Assembly: GCF_963675165.1 (NCBI RefSeq)
Contig: NC_087392.1
Location: 3,431,442-3,495,441, forward strand
DNA: 64,000 bases
DNA from: Halichondria panicea
Taxonomy: Eukaryota; Porifera; Demospongiae; Suberitida; Halichondriidae
Reading direction: 5' to 3'
Positions 1 through 11,570 of the stretch are shown here, in pieces (position 1 is the first letter of the stretch; each line of letters begins with the position of its first letter). The notes beneath the pieces are model-generated. The model was not told where the DNA came from. It was given only the letters and a program-made list of their open reading frames with translations, and did not search any database. A program made the translations under genes and the position numbers.

Positions 1-1873
1 CTTGGATAGGCCTGCTGCTTGCGCATGCGCAAAATTATTGGATAATATTCCCGTAATGTTTCCCATTAAACTGAATAATTATATCCTGAATAACAAACAT
101 ATACAGACAAAGAATACTCTTGAGCTATAATTCATAGCTAGCTAGCTAGAGACAGAGCTGTATTGGTTACAGCATAGTCGACTTTCACCAAGGTTAGTGT
201 CACCAAGGTTAGTGTCAGATGGGCGTGGCCTATGCCTTCCCCTCCGTTCAGAGGACATAGTAGGCTAAGGGTAGCATGCTATCACACGGGCAATTCGTAG
301 TGACGTCATTGTTTTACTGAGCAAAATACAATGGTATCCGAATTACCCGAATTACACACTTTCTGGGGTGCATGCGCAAACAGTCGACCTCTCTTAGCGG
401 CCTGGAATCGAGGCATTGATCCACGAGGTGGCTCGTTGTAATTTTGGGTACTTAATTTTTTTTGGGTACTTAATTTAAATCTAGATCTAACATAAATTGG
501 AACGATTACATAATTTTGGGTATTAAAAAAATATTTGGGTACTCAGCTTGCGGGGCCAAATTTAAAAATTCACCATTCAAATAAAAGGCAACATTTTGGC
601 ACTAATCACCCTCCTGAGGAAGGCATGGAAGGCATGGAAGGCATGGAAATCATCTCCAGTAAAGAAATTCCAGTAAAGAAATTCTCAGGCACCTCCATGT
701 CCTCCACCCTCCTCCTCATGCTATTAAAAATATTCTATCTTCATGTACTAAGGTTTGGCACATGGCAAAATGTACTGCGCATGTGCAGATAGGTCCAGTC
801 CAGTAGTCCAGTCCAGCTTAGTTAGATCCCTGGAATCCTGATTACAACATGCCAAGATTCTGCACTCTACGGTCAACTTCAGTAAGTTAAGTAGAGTGTC
901 ATGTGACCACCCCCACTAGAGCAGACCCACGCACGTGATAAACAATGTGTATGAATCTCCACAAAACCAAAGTCATGTTCAACACACACAGGACTATCCA
1001 CAGGTCTATCATTAACTACGCTTCTACATTTTCAACCTCTACTCTAGCACGACAGCGCAGCCACAACTGCACCCAACTACTGACCGTCTTCCGTCAAACA
1101 AAATAACTGTTGAAATTGTTAACTGTTGAAATTGTGAAATTGTGAATGGCCCAAATACCCAACATGCGGAAGCCGAGTTCAATTTCCGGAAAAATTCGAA
1201 TTCGAAGGGACATGAAAAAAATGTGTTGAAGCGGATGTGGTGTGAAGCGGATGTGCTTAAATTTAAGTCATAGGAGTGCATCATAAAAAGTATTATTATT
1301 CTATGCTGCCATGCGGTGCTCCATATATATGGACAAAGACAATATATGGACAAAGACACCCTGGGCGTTTGGCATTTAATGAAGTAAATACGGTACATCT
1401 TTGTTTTTTTCTTCATTTTTGCTATTACTTTTTTGTTCGTTTTCTTTGCGTGGTGGTGTGCAAGTACTTTTAAGTTACACTAGTTTTTAAGTTATCAGGA
1501 TGTAAGTCGTCAGTGAGTACACCACACGGTGTAGGGCGATGTTTCTCAGTTCAGAGTTTTCGTGGTAAACTTGTGTGTGGTAAGCCTCAAACACTCCTCT
1601 CCGGTTGGCAGGTACACTTGCATGGAGTACACGATTACATTGCAATGGCCTAACGTTGCCTGTAACAATTGCCTGTAACAATTGACGATTAGTACAAAGT
1701 ACAAACAAGTTTACCTTGGATCTCCAGGAGCTACTGTTTTGAGCTAAGCGTAGGTTTCACCCACATGACTTCTTGATGAAACAAAAGCTTTCGGATTACC
1801 GATCGGACTGGTATGCTTTTACTATTGCTTGAACTTCAACTTCAATATTTTTCTCTTTTAGCCATTACGTCGC
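1..1873. other. No gene recognised; dispersed repeat piece
   Basis: I read both strands and found only short open stretches with no motif I recognise. Positions 396-414 carry a 19-bp core (AGCGGCCTGGAATCGAGGC) that recurs exactly at 25602-25620, so both places hold one dispersed repeat. Perfect back-to-back duplications are frequent, for example 15 bp twice at 185-214 and GGCATGGAA three times near 622-648. Confidence 0.5.
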
Positions 1874-2075
1874 TTAACCCTTTCCCGGCTTTGGACGACA
1901 TATGCTACCGACATTTTCAAAATTTCATTGTGCGGGCGCACTGTAGGTACCAGCTCTTTCAGGCTTGCCTTGAGGTACGCTTTGTGCAGTACTGTCGAAA
2001 AAGAAAAGTAAGTGACCGTTTGATGACGACTTCAAGATCTTACCTCAGTGAGCTGCTCGACAGTGAAATGTCGTG
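1874..2075 (+). mobile_element. piggyBac-type terminal fragment (TTAA end)
   Basis: TTAA at 1874-1877 is followed by CCCTTTCCCGGCTTTGGACG. The reverse complement of the end at 28092 starts TTAACCCTTTCCCAGCTTTA, and similarity continues inward for about 200 bp with shared blocks such as GGTACCAGC and TTCAAGATCTT. TTAA followed by CCC is the usual piggyBac terminus. The fragment appears to include the beginning of a transposase-like reading frame with an LSELLDSE motif near 2043-2070. I see no matching right end, so this is a truncated copy. Confidence 0.6.
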
Positions 2076-3387
2076 AGAATGTCGATGTTGTTAAGTGAGA
2101 TGGGACAGTGACTGGGATCATAGCTAGGTAGGAAGCTACGAAAATAAAGAGCCTCAAGGTAAGAGCCTCAAGGTGTACTACAGACTTTGCTTAGTCTAGT
2201 TAGTATACAGTAGTGGAGCCACCATTAAACTTGTAAACCTGTGTGTAGGCGAAGAAAACGTTAAGTTTTGGCAGATCCCATGTCACCATGAGAACATTGA
2301 GAACACTTATTGAGAACACTTACTTCATGTGGGCAGACCAAAGGAAACACTGTGCCAATATCTGCCATATGGCACAGGTCAAGCATGGCATAGTATGGCT
2401 GAAGTTACCTAAAGCCCATCCTCCACCCAGTAACCGTCCCTTTTATAGTATAACAGTAGATTCAGTGGTAGGTAGAAAACGTTTTTCATGCGTCGTGCAT
2501 TCCACAGCGTAGTAAGTAGTAGAGTGATGTGTACACAAAAAGGTAGGAATGCACAAGGAATGCAACAAATCACAGGTGCTCGAGGCCATGTGGCACTAGT
2601 CACTTCGTGCATAATTGTTTGTAAACAATCACTTGGGGGTGGTCAGTTGCTAGGTAATAATCCCGCTACCTGTAGGAAATAGTTACGAGTGGTTATGGAT
2701 TTTTAAAGAAAAACGTGTATTTAATTTCTTGTTTTGGGGTGGCGTATGGGCGTATGGAAACTTGTTCAAAAGAGCAGTTTGATATAGAGCGGCATTTTCA
2801 CATGTTGCTTGACATGCGTCGGCTCGTAGATGCTGGTCGTCTGTCTCGTCTTTGGGCAAACAATTCTTGTCCTAGTAAATCTACTGTTCAATGCTGTTCA
2901 ATGCTGCTTCTTCTTTTAGGGTACGGGCAGCTTCGTTTCATCTTCAGGGTCAGCCTTGGGTACAGTCTTCAATCGTGTTGCTGTAACACTTCCACTGGGA
3001 TGGTTCTTCTCCATCAAATGTCACGGTGCTTGGGACTGGATCCAATAATCAGAGGTTGGGCCGCGGAACAGGAACAGTGGCAGTAGCAGCGAGGTGAAGC
3101 AGCGAGGTGAGCCAGGATACGTAATACGACAATACGTTTGTTGACTACACCAACATATTATATAATTATATATAGCCATAGCGTTCTGAAAAAATTTTTT
3201 TTACCATCAGTAACGATTGCGTAACTAACAATAGATACAAAAAGTGTCTGATGTCTGTGGCTACTGCTGGGCAAAATTGGAGGTGCACACTCAGAGAAGA
3301 GAACATTCCTTCCCTGTCGAGGTCAGGGGCCTCATCTTGGCTCACTTCGCTGCTACACAAGGGAGCATTCCATGATGCTCTAGCTCT
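2076..3387. other. No gene recognised
   Basis: Open stretches here are short and show no motif I know. A duplicated AAGAGCCTCAAGGT near 2147-2174 is one of many small tandem duplications. I cannot exclude exons of an unknown gene. Confidence 0.4.
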
Positions 3388-3760
3388 CTAGGTACAACTG
3401 GCAGCCTATCCGCACCCCGCTATCGTGTGGTTGTGGAGCCAAGTTCTCTGTAGAACACGTCCTCTCCTGGCTTCCCCTCACTAAGGCATAATGAAATCAG
3501 GGATAATCTCCTAAACTGAGCAACGTCAGTATTGAACCAGAGCTATCACTGGCCCAAAGGTGCTACATCTAACTCAGCGACTGGACGTCGCTGCAAAGGG
3601 GAAGACGCTCCCCTCCAATTCTCACTCCAGCCTGCGGGCCAGAGAAATTGAGAATGCCTCATTCACCCCACTCGTTCCCGGAGTTGAAGCGACCGTTTTT
3701 TACAAAGGACTTGCCTCCCTACTTGCAACTACTCCTACCTATCCTGGCAACTGAACTCAA
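3388..3760 (+). pseudogene. Decayed retroelement-like coding fragment
   Basis: Conceptual translation in shifting plus frames gives YNWQPIRTPLSCGCGAKFSV followed by EHVLSW, then RHNEIRD, then REIENASFTPLV and YKGLASLLAT. This order resembles the C-terminal part of a very common invertebrate retroelement protein: a cysteine pair with a nearby EHVLS, a RHNE motif, then a FTPLVF segment. That resemblance is from memory. Frames change at least twice and stops interrupt it, so it is non-functional. The exact class (LINE-like or tyrosine-recombinase type) cannot be decided from so short a piece. Confidence 0.4.
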
Positions 3761-3863
3761 CACGAAACAAGTGTGTTGCACTGTGGTTCCTCATACATTT
3801 AAACAGACCACAGACCACAGTCGTCTTGTTGTTGCAAAGATTCTGTATAGTATTATAGTATAG

Positions 3864-4080
3864 TGTGTTATAGTATAGTGTGTACACGTCTTACACGTCT
3901 TAAGATTCTGTATAGTATACTCACTCACTCACTCACTATATTGCAGCACAGCCGTCATATCTATTCGCCAGCAGCCACCTCCTTACTACAGTCAGTCAGT
4001 ACAGTCAGTCAGTCGGTAGGTAGGTAGGTAGGTGGTCTAGGTCATCGAGTGTCTGTATATAGAGGTAACATAGTCTGATA
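3864..4080. repeat. Cluster of short microsatellites
   Basis: This stretch contains TATAGTATAGTGTG copies near 3846-3880, a CTCA/ACTC tract at about 3919-3938, CAGT repeats near 3989-4013 and a GTAG tract at about 4015-4033. No coding potential is visible. Confidence 0.7.
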
Positions 4081-4189
4081 ATAGTCATAGTCTGTGGTGT
4101 AATGGTGTAGTAATGGTGTAGTAACTTTTGGAGAAGTAGTTTGTGTGTTACTTTTGCGAATACCCATTAGTACATGTAGTGTACGTATG

Positions 4190-4600
4190 TACACAAAGAA
4201 TGTACACAAAGAAGGCTAATCAAGGCTAATCAATGCTGCTTTCTAGATACAACTACCATGTATAATGTATAGTTACCAGACCTTTCTAGCGATTCTACAA
4301 AACAAGTACTGTAGCCGAACAAGTACTGTAGCCGGTGGTTTTATGGGCCTGATTTTAAATAAATTGAAGTCGGTAAGTAGTAATCACGTATAATACTTAA
4401 TCACGTATAATACGTAAGTTGTATATAGGACGAGTATGCAGCTACACAAGATACTGGGTGTGGCTTATAACCTGAGGCAGCTAAGTGTAAAGGGCAGTGG
4501 TAAGCAGTGGTAAAAATCTGTCAAAAGTTGAAGCGCTTTCAAGTTATGAACAGTTTTCTAAGAACTGATGAATTTTTTAAAAGGCAACGTGACGTCATGG
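4190..4600 (+). mobile_element. Fragment matching the 3' region of the piggyBac at 37656-41366
   Basis: Two blocks match the non-coding right part of the large piggyBac element. ACACAAAGAAGGCT at about 4205-4218 with the following TAGATACAACTAC corresponds to 40673-40730. AAGCGCTTTCAAGTTA followed by TTTTCTAAGAACT at about 4529-4567 corresponds to 41253-41290. Order and orientation are the same, so this is a solo, degraded 3' portion of that family. The extreme terminus was not found. Confidence 0.55.
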
Positions 4601-4620
4601 CGGTTCACAATACACTTACC

Positions 4621-6902
4621 TATTGATTCAAACTTTGCCTGAACAACAATAATTATTGGGTGCCCACGTCTCAGTCCATTTTTCCTGAGTTTCGTCACGG
4701 TTCACAATTCGCAAGGCATCAGGATAGTAACGTGAACTATCCTGACTTCATGTATCTGCATACATCGTACAGTATAATATAATTATTAGCGAAGATAGTC
4801 TGAACATCAGTGGACGTGTCGACGCCTACGCATGGCAAAAAAAGTACGGTCCTGACACACTGTCCCACACTCTGCAGGAGGCCAGGTGATCGTTTACTTT
4901 TACTTTTACGTTTGCTTTACTTTTACGTTTGCGTTCGCGCACAACATAATTATACTAAATTATCATTTCGATATTTAACGAAGTCGACATAGCAAGCCCA
5001 TAGCAAGGCCTAAAATTAGTAGGAAGAGCCTTTTTTTAGCCTTTTTTCTAGGTAATTCACTTAGACATAATCGGCTTGAAGAAGTTGAAAGGTTCACCGT
5101 CATCCCACAGCAAACGCTTTCATTTCGTTCTTTCAAAAACAACAACAATAAATATGAAAGCCGTACTACCGTGTTTGCTTTAATATTTCCTATATATAAT
5201 GTCACATTTGGATGGTTGTCAATGATGATGGTTCTCTACTGACACGCCATGTGCCAATCCTTGGTGGAAACATCAGAAACACAGGTCAGAAACACAGGAT
5301 ACAAGGATACAACTTGCATAATCTTCCCAAATTCCTGAGAAATTCTTGCGGTTGGTTTAATAACTAGGCACGAGACTGTCACTCAAGAAATTCAGACGCA
5401 TGCACGTGCAAGCTCACATGCATGCAGCGCTCTCTATTTGGAATGCTCTATTTGGAATGCTTTTATATTATGGAGTTTGCTTGCACTGTCTGTCTGTCTG
5501 TCACAGATTCTCAACGTAAGTCATATTGTAACGTAAGTCATATTGTTGTTGCAGTTCACTCTGAATTGCAGTTCACTCTGAAGACATTTCCTAACACTTT
5601 ATAACAAAGGAGATTGGCAGTATTGAAAGAGTTATATCAAATGAAGAGAATGTTTCGTTTCGCTGGTCGTGAACTGTTGTAGATGGGATGCTAACTGTTA
5701 TGAACACACTTTGTCAGGCTCTGACACCAACTAAGCAGGCCCATGAAACAAGCTCAGCTACGCAGTATGTACCTCAAACAGTTGGGTGAATTGAACAGTT
5801 GGTGAGATCTGGAATTGTTAGTTTACTTCGGCAATTAAATAGCGGGTGATGACTTCATGAAACTACATGTAATAAATTATTCTTTTAAAAGCCTCTACCA
5901 TAACACATTAATTAATATGTACAGTATTATGTGCTGGCGTATAGTGTATTCCACACACACACGCAAAGCACGCAAGCTATAATAATACCTATATTATACC
6001 TTGTTACATGTAGCTGCGTTTTTACATGTAGCTGCACAAGGCAGTCATGCGAAGAAGCCGAAGAAGCCAAAGACCGACATGCACACATGTCAAGGCACAT
6101 AGTGACAGCAGGCTGCAAGGAAATTGCACGTACACAGAGCGTAGAACATACCACTATAGCGACTAAATACAGGAATATCCAATGTCAACCTTTCGCTTTA
6201 AACGTTGCATATAAAATACACGTTTTAATCGTAAAAAACCGTTCATGAGATGAGAGCTAGCTTAGGCCTGGGGCTAGGGGAAAAGACTGCAGTTCTAGCC
6301 TCCTTGTGGTGAACCATGTATCTGAACCATGTATCCTACTATCTATGGCACAAGTAAGACAAAATTATATATATTATGTCAGTACACAGGTATGGCTCAT
6401 GTCAGCTTAACAATACAGTACTGCTGATAAAGGGATCAATTTCCGCCTGAGAATTATCGCTACGCTCTATAGTGACCTACGTCTGTGTCCATTTCCGTTC
6501 CGTGGGTACCTAGTATCATAATTAGAATGCATGAATGCACCGTATGTTTTTAAGATTCTCACTTGGTACTGTGGTAGCCCCACCCATTGTTACGAGTACC
6601 TTCGAGATACACACGACTGTGGTGCTTACTGCCACAGTTTTTGTAGTTCTCCTCCCGTAGTTCTCACTGCCTGAAACATGACTCCTCATAATTATATTCA
6701 TTGAATAATTATATTCATTGACAATGGGTTTACCAGTACCTTACACTTTCTGCATTCACTCAAAATTCAACATATCCTGCTCAATCAATCTCTGTGTGTC
6801 AAGTATATAATTATTATACTACCTGGCCAAGTAGTGTCAGTGTCAGTGTCAGTCTTACCTGACACACAGTATAAGTACATTGAATCGAGCATTAAAATTG
6901 AT
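4621..6902. other. No gene recognised
   Basis: About 2.3 kb of AT-rich sequence with scattered short open stretches in all frames, none carrying a recognisable motif. The candidate at 5931-6248 has the composition of chance open frame. Local duplications such as TTGGAATGCTCTATTTGGAATGCT near 5438 are present. Confidence 0.4.
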
Positions 6903-7145
6903 GTCATTCCATATCAATTTAACGAAATTTAAAACGTGACGTCTTCAGAATTTGAAACTTGGTGTGTGTATGAGGAATGGTATAATAACATCTCAGAAAA
7001 AATTTTGGGTTTGTACATAGTATGGTTTCCGAGTTAGAGTTAATTAAAAAATTAAAAAATTCGCCTACTGTGTAACTTTCGTATAGTATCTTGTTGCCTA
7101 AGAAATTGATCATTTGACATGTTGTATGGCTTCAATAAAGTTACT
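6903..7145 (+). repeat. Dispersed repeat, copy 1 (partner at 43863-44069)
   Basis: The block from 6903 to 6942 matches 43863-43902 with one substitution (CAATTTAACG versus CAATTCAACG). The copies then share TTTTTGGGTTTGTA, a GCCTAC block and finally CATGTTGTATGGCTTCA followed by a GATAAAGTT or AATAAAGTT end. Both copies are in the same orientation. The 3' part has AATAAA, so it could be a transcript-derived or non-autonomous element. No coding capacity is evident. Confidence 0.65.
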
Positions 7146-8789
7146 TTGAACCATACCACTTGTAGTCTTTCAAGTTTGGTTCTGGGATTGAAATGGGTAT
7201 GTTGTGGGGGATGTATAGGAATCAAACCTCTCCTGTGTAACGTGTTCAGACATGTACTGCGAGTTTGCACTTCGATTTGGGACGCTAAGGGACGCTGGAA
7301 GACTCAAAACGACCCTTTCTTTCGTAGACACCTCAGTAATCTCTAAAATGGGTGGATGTGACTGTGAGGTTCCTACTTGTTTTGGGTCAAAGAAACCTCG
7401 GTAACTTTAAAAACTGATTGGTTTCATCAAGCAACCATCACATGTTAGCAACCATCACATGTTAGCCTTGAATGCGACTTCTGGTAATATTGGGTCGATA
7501 AGGGTCTTGGTCCCTTTTAGACCCTTTTCCTACTGTTTAATGCAGGGTGGGTACATACATAGTTAAGGGTAACTTTAGAAGGGACACTTTCTACAATACA
7601 ATGGCGGCACATTTATATAGGGTCAGGGTTTCTAATTGTTCTTGTTCTTAATAGGAAGACACTTTGTCTTGAATCTTTTTCTTTGTTTTTTCCATGGGGT
7701 GGTCCAGGAGAAACTGTTTGCACAGCCAAAGACCTGGCGTTGTGTTGGAGCGTATGAGCGATAATTTCGCTCTCTTCTACAGTGAAGTGCCTACTGGGTT
7801 CAGGGGTGGCTGTTAGGGTTATGGCAGCAGAGCCTGTTTCCGCGGTTATTATGTTACAACAATGATAGTGTAACAATGATAGTCAGTCGACAAACCTCAG
7901 CCTCCACACAATCACACCCTGTGGAATCGAACGTAATTGACGCTGTAACAGAGACAAACCTGAACCGTTCGCCAACTCATGTCGTCGTTGATTGTTGACA
8001 ACCTGTCCCGCACCTCCATCTTTACACCTTCTAGGTGACACACCTTCTGACACACCTTCTTCATAGCCTTTAGAGTATACGTAATTTAACAATAAACACC
8101 CTATAATATCCTAGCACAAATATCCTAGCACATTCCCTAACCTCGTTCTTGTAGTCCGCCATTACAGGTCTGTGGTGGACATCCAATAATCCCTTTCCTT
8201 ATTTATACATGTCCTAATTTATACATGTCCTAACACAACTATAATTCCCTAACTCACCTCATATAGGAAGGAACCAAGTCTTCTCTTATTTAATTAACAA
8301 ATATTCTCGTAATTCTAATTAGAGCACGTCATGTTGCAATTGTTGGTCAAGAGACAAGATTTGTGAGTTTGAGGTAGCTAATTGTTTATAAGGTGAGTTT
8401 AGGGACTTATGGTTAGGGTTAGTAGGCAGCTCTCTGTACTAGTCTTCCAGCAAGAGCCAGACTATGAGGCTATGTATCACAAGGTTAGGGAATGTATTGG
8501 GTTTCAAGGTTGAAGAATGTCCACCTGGAAGCCGTGACGCACATGCAACAGCAAATAGAGAGGCTGTCTGAAATCCATGGGTCCAGGACCTACAAGTTGA
8601 TTGGCCAGTATCAAGTGTAATCAGGTCACTCATTTCACAATACTGCCTCGACCCGACCCAGCAACTAATGGATGGCACTGAGCACATAGAGTAAATGAGC
8701 ACATAGAGTAAAGAGATGTGACACCGCCATCTCAACACCGCCATCTCAACAGTCAGACTGGAGCCCTCGTTGTTCTCATTCAACCGTCA
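7146..8789. other. No gene recognised; two weak minus-strand open stretches
   Basis: Minus-strand open stretches at 7613-7876 and 7883-8092 adjoin one another and could be parts of one spliced or broken gene. Their predicted residues match nothing I know, and chance is equally likely. The rest shows small duplications such as TCATAGTGTAACAATGATAG near 7858. Confidence 0.3.
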
Positions 8790-10118
8790 CGTGAGGGATC
8801 CCCTCATGTACCACATTCCTGAGGTACCACAGATTGAACTGAGTTCACACTCTTCCAATCCTGAGGAGTCCCAGCTTAGAAAAAACAGGAAGTGGGGAAG
8901 TGGTTGAAGACTCGGAAGGCGAAGGACCCGCCACCTGAGGTCAGTCTCACACACACACATATACGCAATGTGTTGAACGTACCGTGGGTACCTGGGGGAG
9001 CGAAACGTACTGAGGTTAGACACGCGTAATTGTTAGTTTGTGCACAGCAAAGCTGGACACTTTCGAGTCTGCTCTCAAGTACTTGCGAGCGAACGAGGTG
9101 GATGATTCTGTCTACCAGAACGGACCATGAACCAACATGGCAGACATCACAATCATTATGCTATGTAATTATCACAATCAGGAAACGTACCACCAGTGAC
9201 GGGGTGGAAATGAAGGACGTCGTGGCCAGAGCACGACTGCAACCTCGTCTCAGCCTGTGCACCACCTTCGCTACAGGTGAGTACTTTTCCTCACCTTAAC
9301 CCCTACAGATCGTGGCCGCGAACATGACCATGGCCGAGTGGGATAACAAGAGTGAGGCAGTACTGATGGGGTGTTGTTGACAGTGGTGATGGTCAAGGAG
9401 CACAAGACGTCTGTGGCAGGGTGCTGCAAGTGTGTCCTTACCACTGTCGACGTGGACAGGGTGAACTTGTACATCCGGTCAATTCGCCCACAACAGATCG
9501 AAGACCACGACCATCCGTTCGTTCTGGCCCTAGTCGGCGGACAGAAGTACGACAGGTTCACCCAGAGAGCTAAGTGCGTCTTCAAGAAGTTTGGGTTGAA
9601 GAGTATTACGCCGACTAGGGCCAGAAAAGTGGCAGCCACAACTGCTGCTACCAGCAGAGGACAGTGCCTTGGCAGCGAGGCACCTGGCACACTCCACTCA
9701 GACGGACTCAAACTATTACCAAACGATCTCAAACCCACAGTTCTCCGTCAAGGCGTACACTGCCCTCACGAGGTCGACGCAACGGTCCGAGGAGGAGTCT
9801 TGAGCCGCTGAATCTGCGAAGAAGAAGGCAAAGAGGCCACCACCACCACCACTATCACCACCACAGACCTCTGATTCAGCTGAGCATTTCGTGGCTCCAA
9901 AAACAAAGAAGACAAAGACAAAGACAACACCTACTGTAACACCTACCCTAACACGACGAAAGTACACTGACGAGACAATTTCTCTCTACTTCGACAGCTC
10001 AAACTCGACGCCAAGCCTGCTGACATGTGGACAGTTTTTAATGGACCACAACCTAAATAGAAGTAAAAAAAACATACAAGACAAAGTAAAGAACATAATT
10101 AAGTACCAACATAATTAA
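8790..10118 (+). pseudogene. Decayed gene of the HKT-motif family (C-terminal half)
   Basis: Plus-strand exon-like pieces in changing frames resemble one protein family. They are NPEESQLRKNRKWGSG near 8855; KLDTFESALKYLRANEVDD near 9050; MTMAEWDNKSEA near 9325; and the longest piece, 9371-9811, with LLTVVMVKEHKTS, then IRSIRPQ and ARKVAATTAA. A last exon at about 9821-10118 is proline- and lysine-rich and ends with KNIQDKVKNII. The HKT...G, IRP and ARK..AT motifs recall a domain found in many uncharacterised invertebrate proteins, possibly derived from a tyrosine recombinase. I could not confirm an R-H-R-Y catalytic set. Stops and frame changes make this copy non-functional. The gene at 18012 looks like the N-terminal half of the same family. 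Confidence 0.5.
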
Positions 10119-10143
10119 GTACAAGCTGTAGCTTATAGTACTT

Positions 10144-10360
10144 AGGTTCTGGCAGCTTATGTGCTGTAGTCATTTAACTCCGTTTTCTTTTTTTGTCCTT
10201 GTCTTTGTTGTCTATTGTTTTATGTTGCACTGTGCACTGTTCTTGTTCTCAGCACTGTCTATTGTTTTATGTTGCACTGTTTTGTTTTTTGTCCTTGTAC
10301 TTGTTTTTATATTGCACTGTTTTGTTGGGTTCTGGCAGCTGTAGTCATTCATCTACTTGG
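10144..10360. repeat. Short repeat block with flanking direct repeats
   Basis: GGTTCTGGCAGCT...GTAGTCATT occurs at about 10145-10173 and again at about 10329-10350, enclosing a T-rich stretch in which TCTATTGTTTTATGTTGCAC appears twice, near 10212 and 10258. The small translations across it are leucine/cysteine/phenylalanine runs from low-complexity DNA, not genes. Confidence 0.55.
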
Positions 10361-10414
10361 GTTCTGTGTCATCATTATAACACTTGTTTAGTTTGACAAA
10401 TGATTGAAACAATT

Positions 10415-10785
10415 CAGAAATGTGACGGGACACTTTTTCTCGAGGGTCGGGGAAACTTTAAATTTTGGGACGTAACTATTTTTATTTTTTTGAGGGATGG
10501 GCCAATTTTCCCCACATCCCTAAAGGGTCGGAGAAACTTTTCACGGGAAAATTTTGGGACGGAAAATTAGTTTGGTGACAGGCGCCAGTGATGGGTTTTT
10601 GTCGGCAAAAGGGACCTCTGACCCTTTTTTCGGTCGCTGGTAAATGGTCGGCAGGGTCCAGAAAGGGACGGGACGGGGTGGGGTCACATTTGGTCGCGTT
10701 TGGACCCAAAATGGTCGTTTTTGACCCGAAATGGTCGCCATTTAGGGACGAAACCCTGGCCCTAACCCTAACCCTAACCCTCACT
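10415..10785. repeat. GGTCG-rich repeat ending in a telomere-like tract
   Basis: Degenerate units containing GGTCG, GGGACG and long homopolymers run from about 10430 to 10750. They end in CCTAACCCTAACCCTAACCC at 10761-10780, about three and a half copies of the animal telomere repeat on the complementary strand. GGGACGG and AAATGGTCG recur several times. I see no protein motif. The tract is short and internal, so it looks like an interstitial telomeric repeat or a repeat-element end. Confidence 0.6.
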
Positions 10786-11194
10786 TATACCAAGAGGATG
10801 CTAGTGGGGAAAGTTGACAAAATCATGATCACCACCATCAACCATCAACATCATGCAACATCATGTATGCTACAATAACTCACCCTTACAAGTCGTTCCC
10901 TTTTTCTCCTAGTACACAATGTACGATAGTACGTGTAATATGCAGCTGAATAAGGTGCTAAAAAGAATTTAAGAGCTGTAACTTACACCGAATGAGGCCA
11001 CTTTGAAAGGCGGGGTTGGAACCTTGAACTTCCGTTTTCAGTATCCTTGAAGGATACATTATTAGTATTATTTTAATACCTGATCAATAAACACAACTTA
11101 CCCCTATTCAGTGTTGAAAGCTACATTCTTCGCACTTCAGACTGTACAAACAACTAGGTTTAATTACAAAATATTGTATGAAACAAAACTCACC
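10786..11194. other. No gene recognised
   Basis: About 400 bp with no motif. It may hold the intron or 3' end of the minus-strand piece that follows. Confidence 0.4.
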
Positions 11195-11570
11195 CGAACA
11201 AGTAGAGGAACCTTTGGCTTCTTGGTTGATTCCCCGCTGCCTGATGATTTCTCAATAGAATTGAGAACGGATTCTTGGTGATCAAGACGCTTCACAACTT
11301 TTGAGAGTGTGTTGGTGATATTGGCAAGAGCTTGTAGAAGAGGTTGATCATCTGCTAGCGCAGGTCACGAGAAGGGGTAGGCTCTGTAGGTCTGGTTAAA
11401 GCGCTACCATCAGGGGATTGTAGCTCAGCCTCTGATAAAATCAGCTGATCATCTGATTCAATATGACTCACAAAGTCGCTCTCCGGTTCCCCATCACTTT
11501 GGCTTTCTTCATAGTCACTATTAATCTCATTAAAAACAGCCATACCACGTGCAAAATAGTCGCATGGCAA
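11195..11570 (-). CDS. Hypothetical acidic/coiled-coil coding piece
   Basis: A minus-strand frame starts at the ATG at 11570 with an acidic, serine-rich segment (EESQSDGEPESDFVSHIESD). After a small frame change near 11355 it continues with a heptad-like stretch, LLQALANITNTLSKVVKRLD followed by HQESVLNSIEKS. It ends in a basic KKPKVPLLVR segment next to a GTGAGT splice donor at about 11194-11189. That organisation suggests one exon or two adjacent exons of a real or recently dead gene, with an N-terminal acidic region and a coiled coil. I do not recognise the family. The second ORF of the Tc1-type element downstream is also a basic/coiled protein but shows no clear residue match. Confidence 0.35.

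Noticed and set aside
5931..6248. 105-residue plus-strand frame
   Set aside because: No motif, biased composition, and a minus-strand frame of similar quality overlaps it.
8439..9023. Minus-strand frames of 114 and 78 residues
   Set aside because: They overlap plus-strand pieces of the HKT-family gene and show no known motif.
9271..9738. 155-residue open frame on the minus strand
   Set aside because: It is antisense to the HKT-family exon at 9371-9811, which has recognisable motifs; this frame has none.
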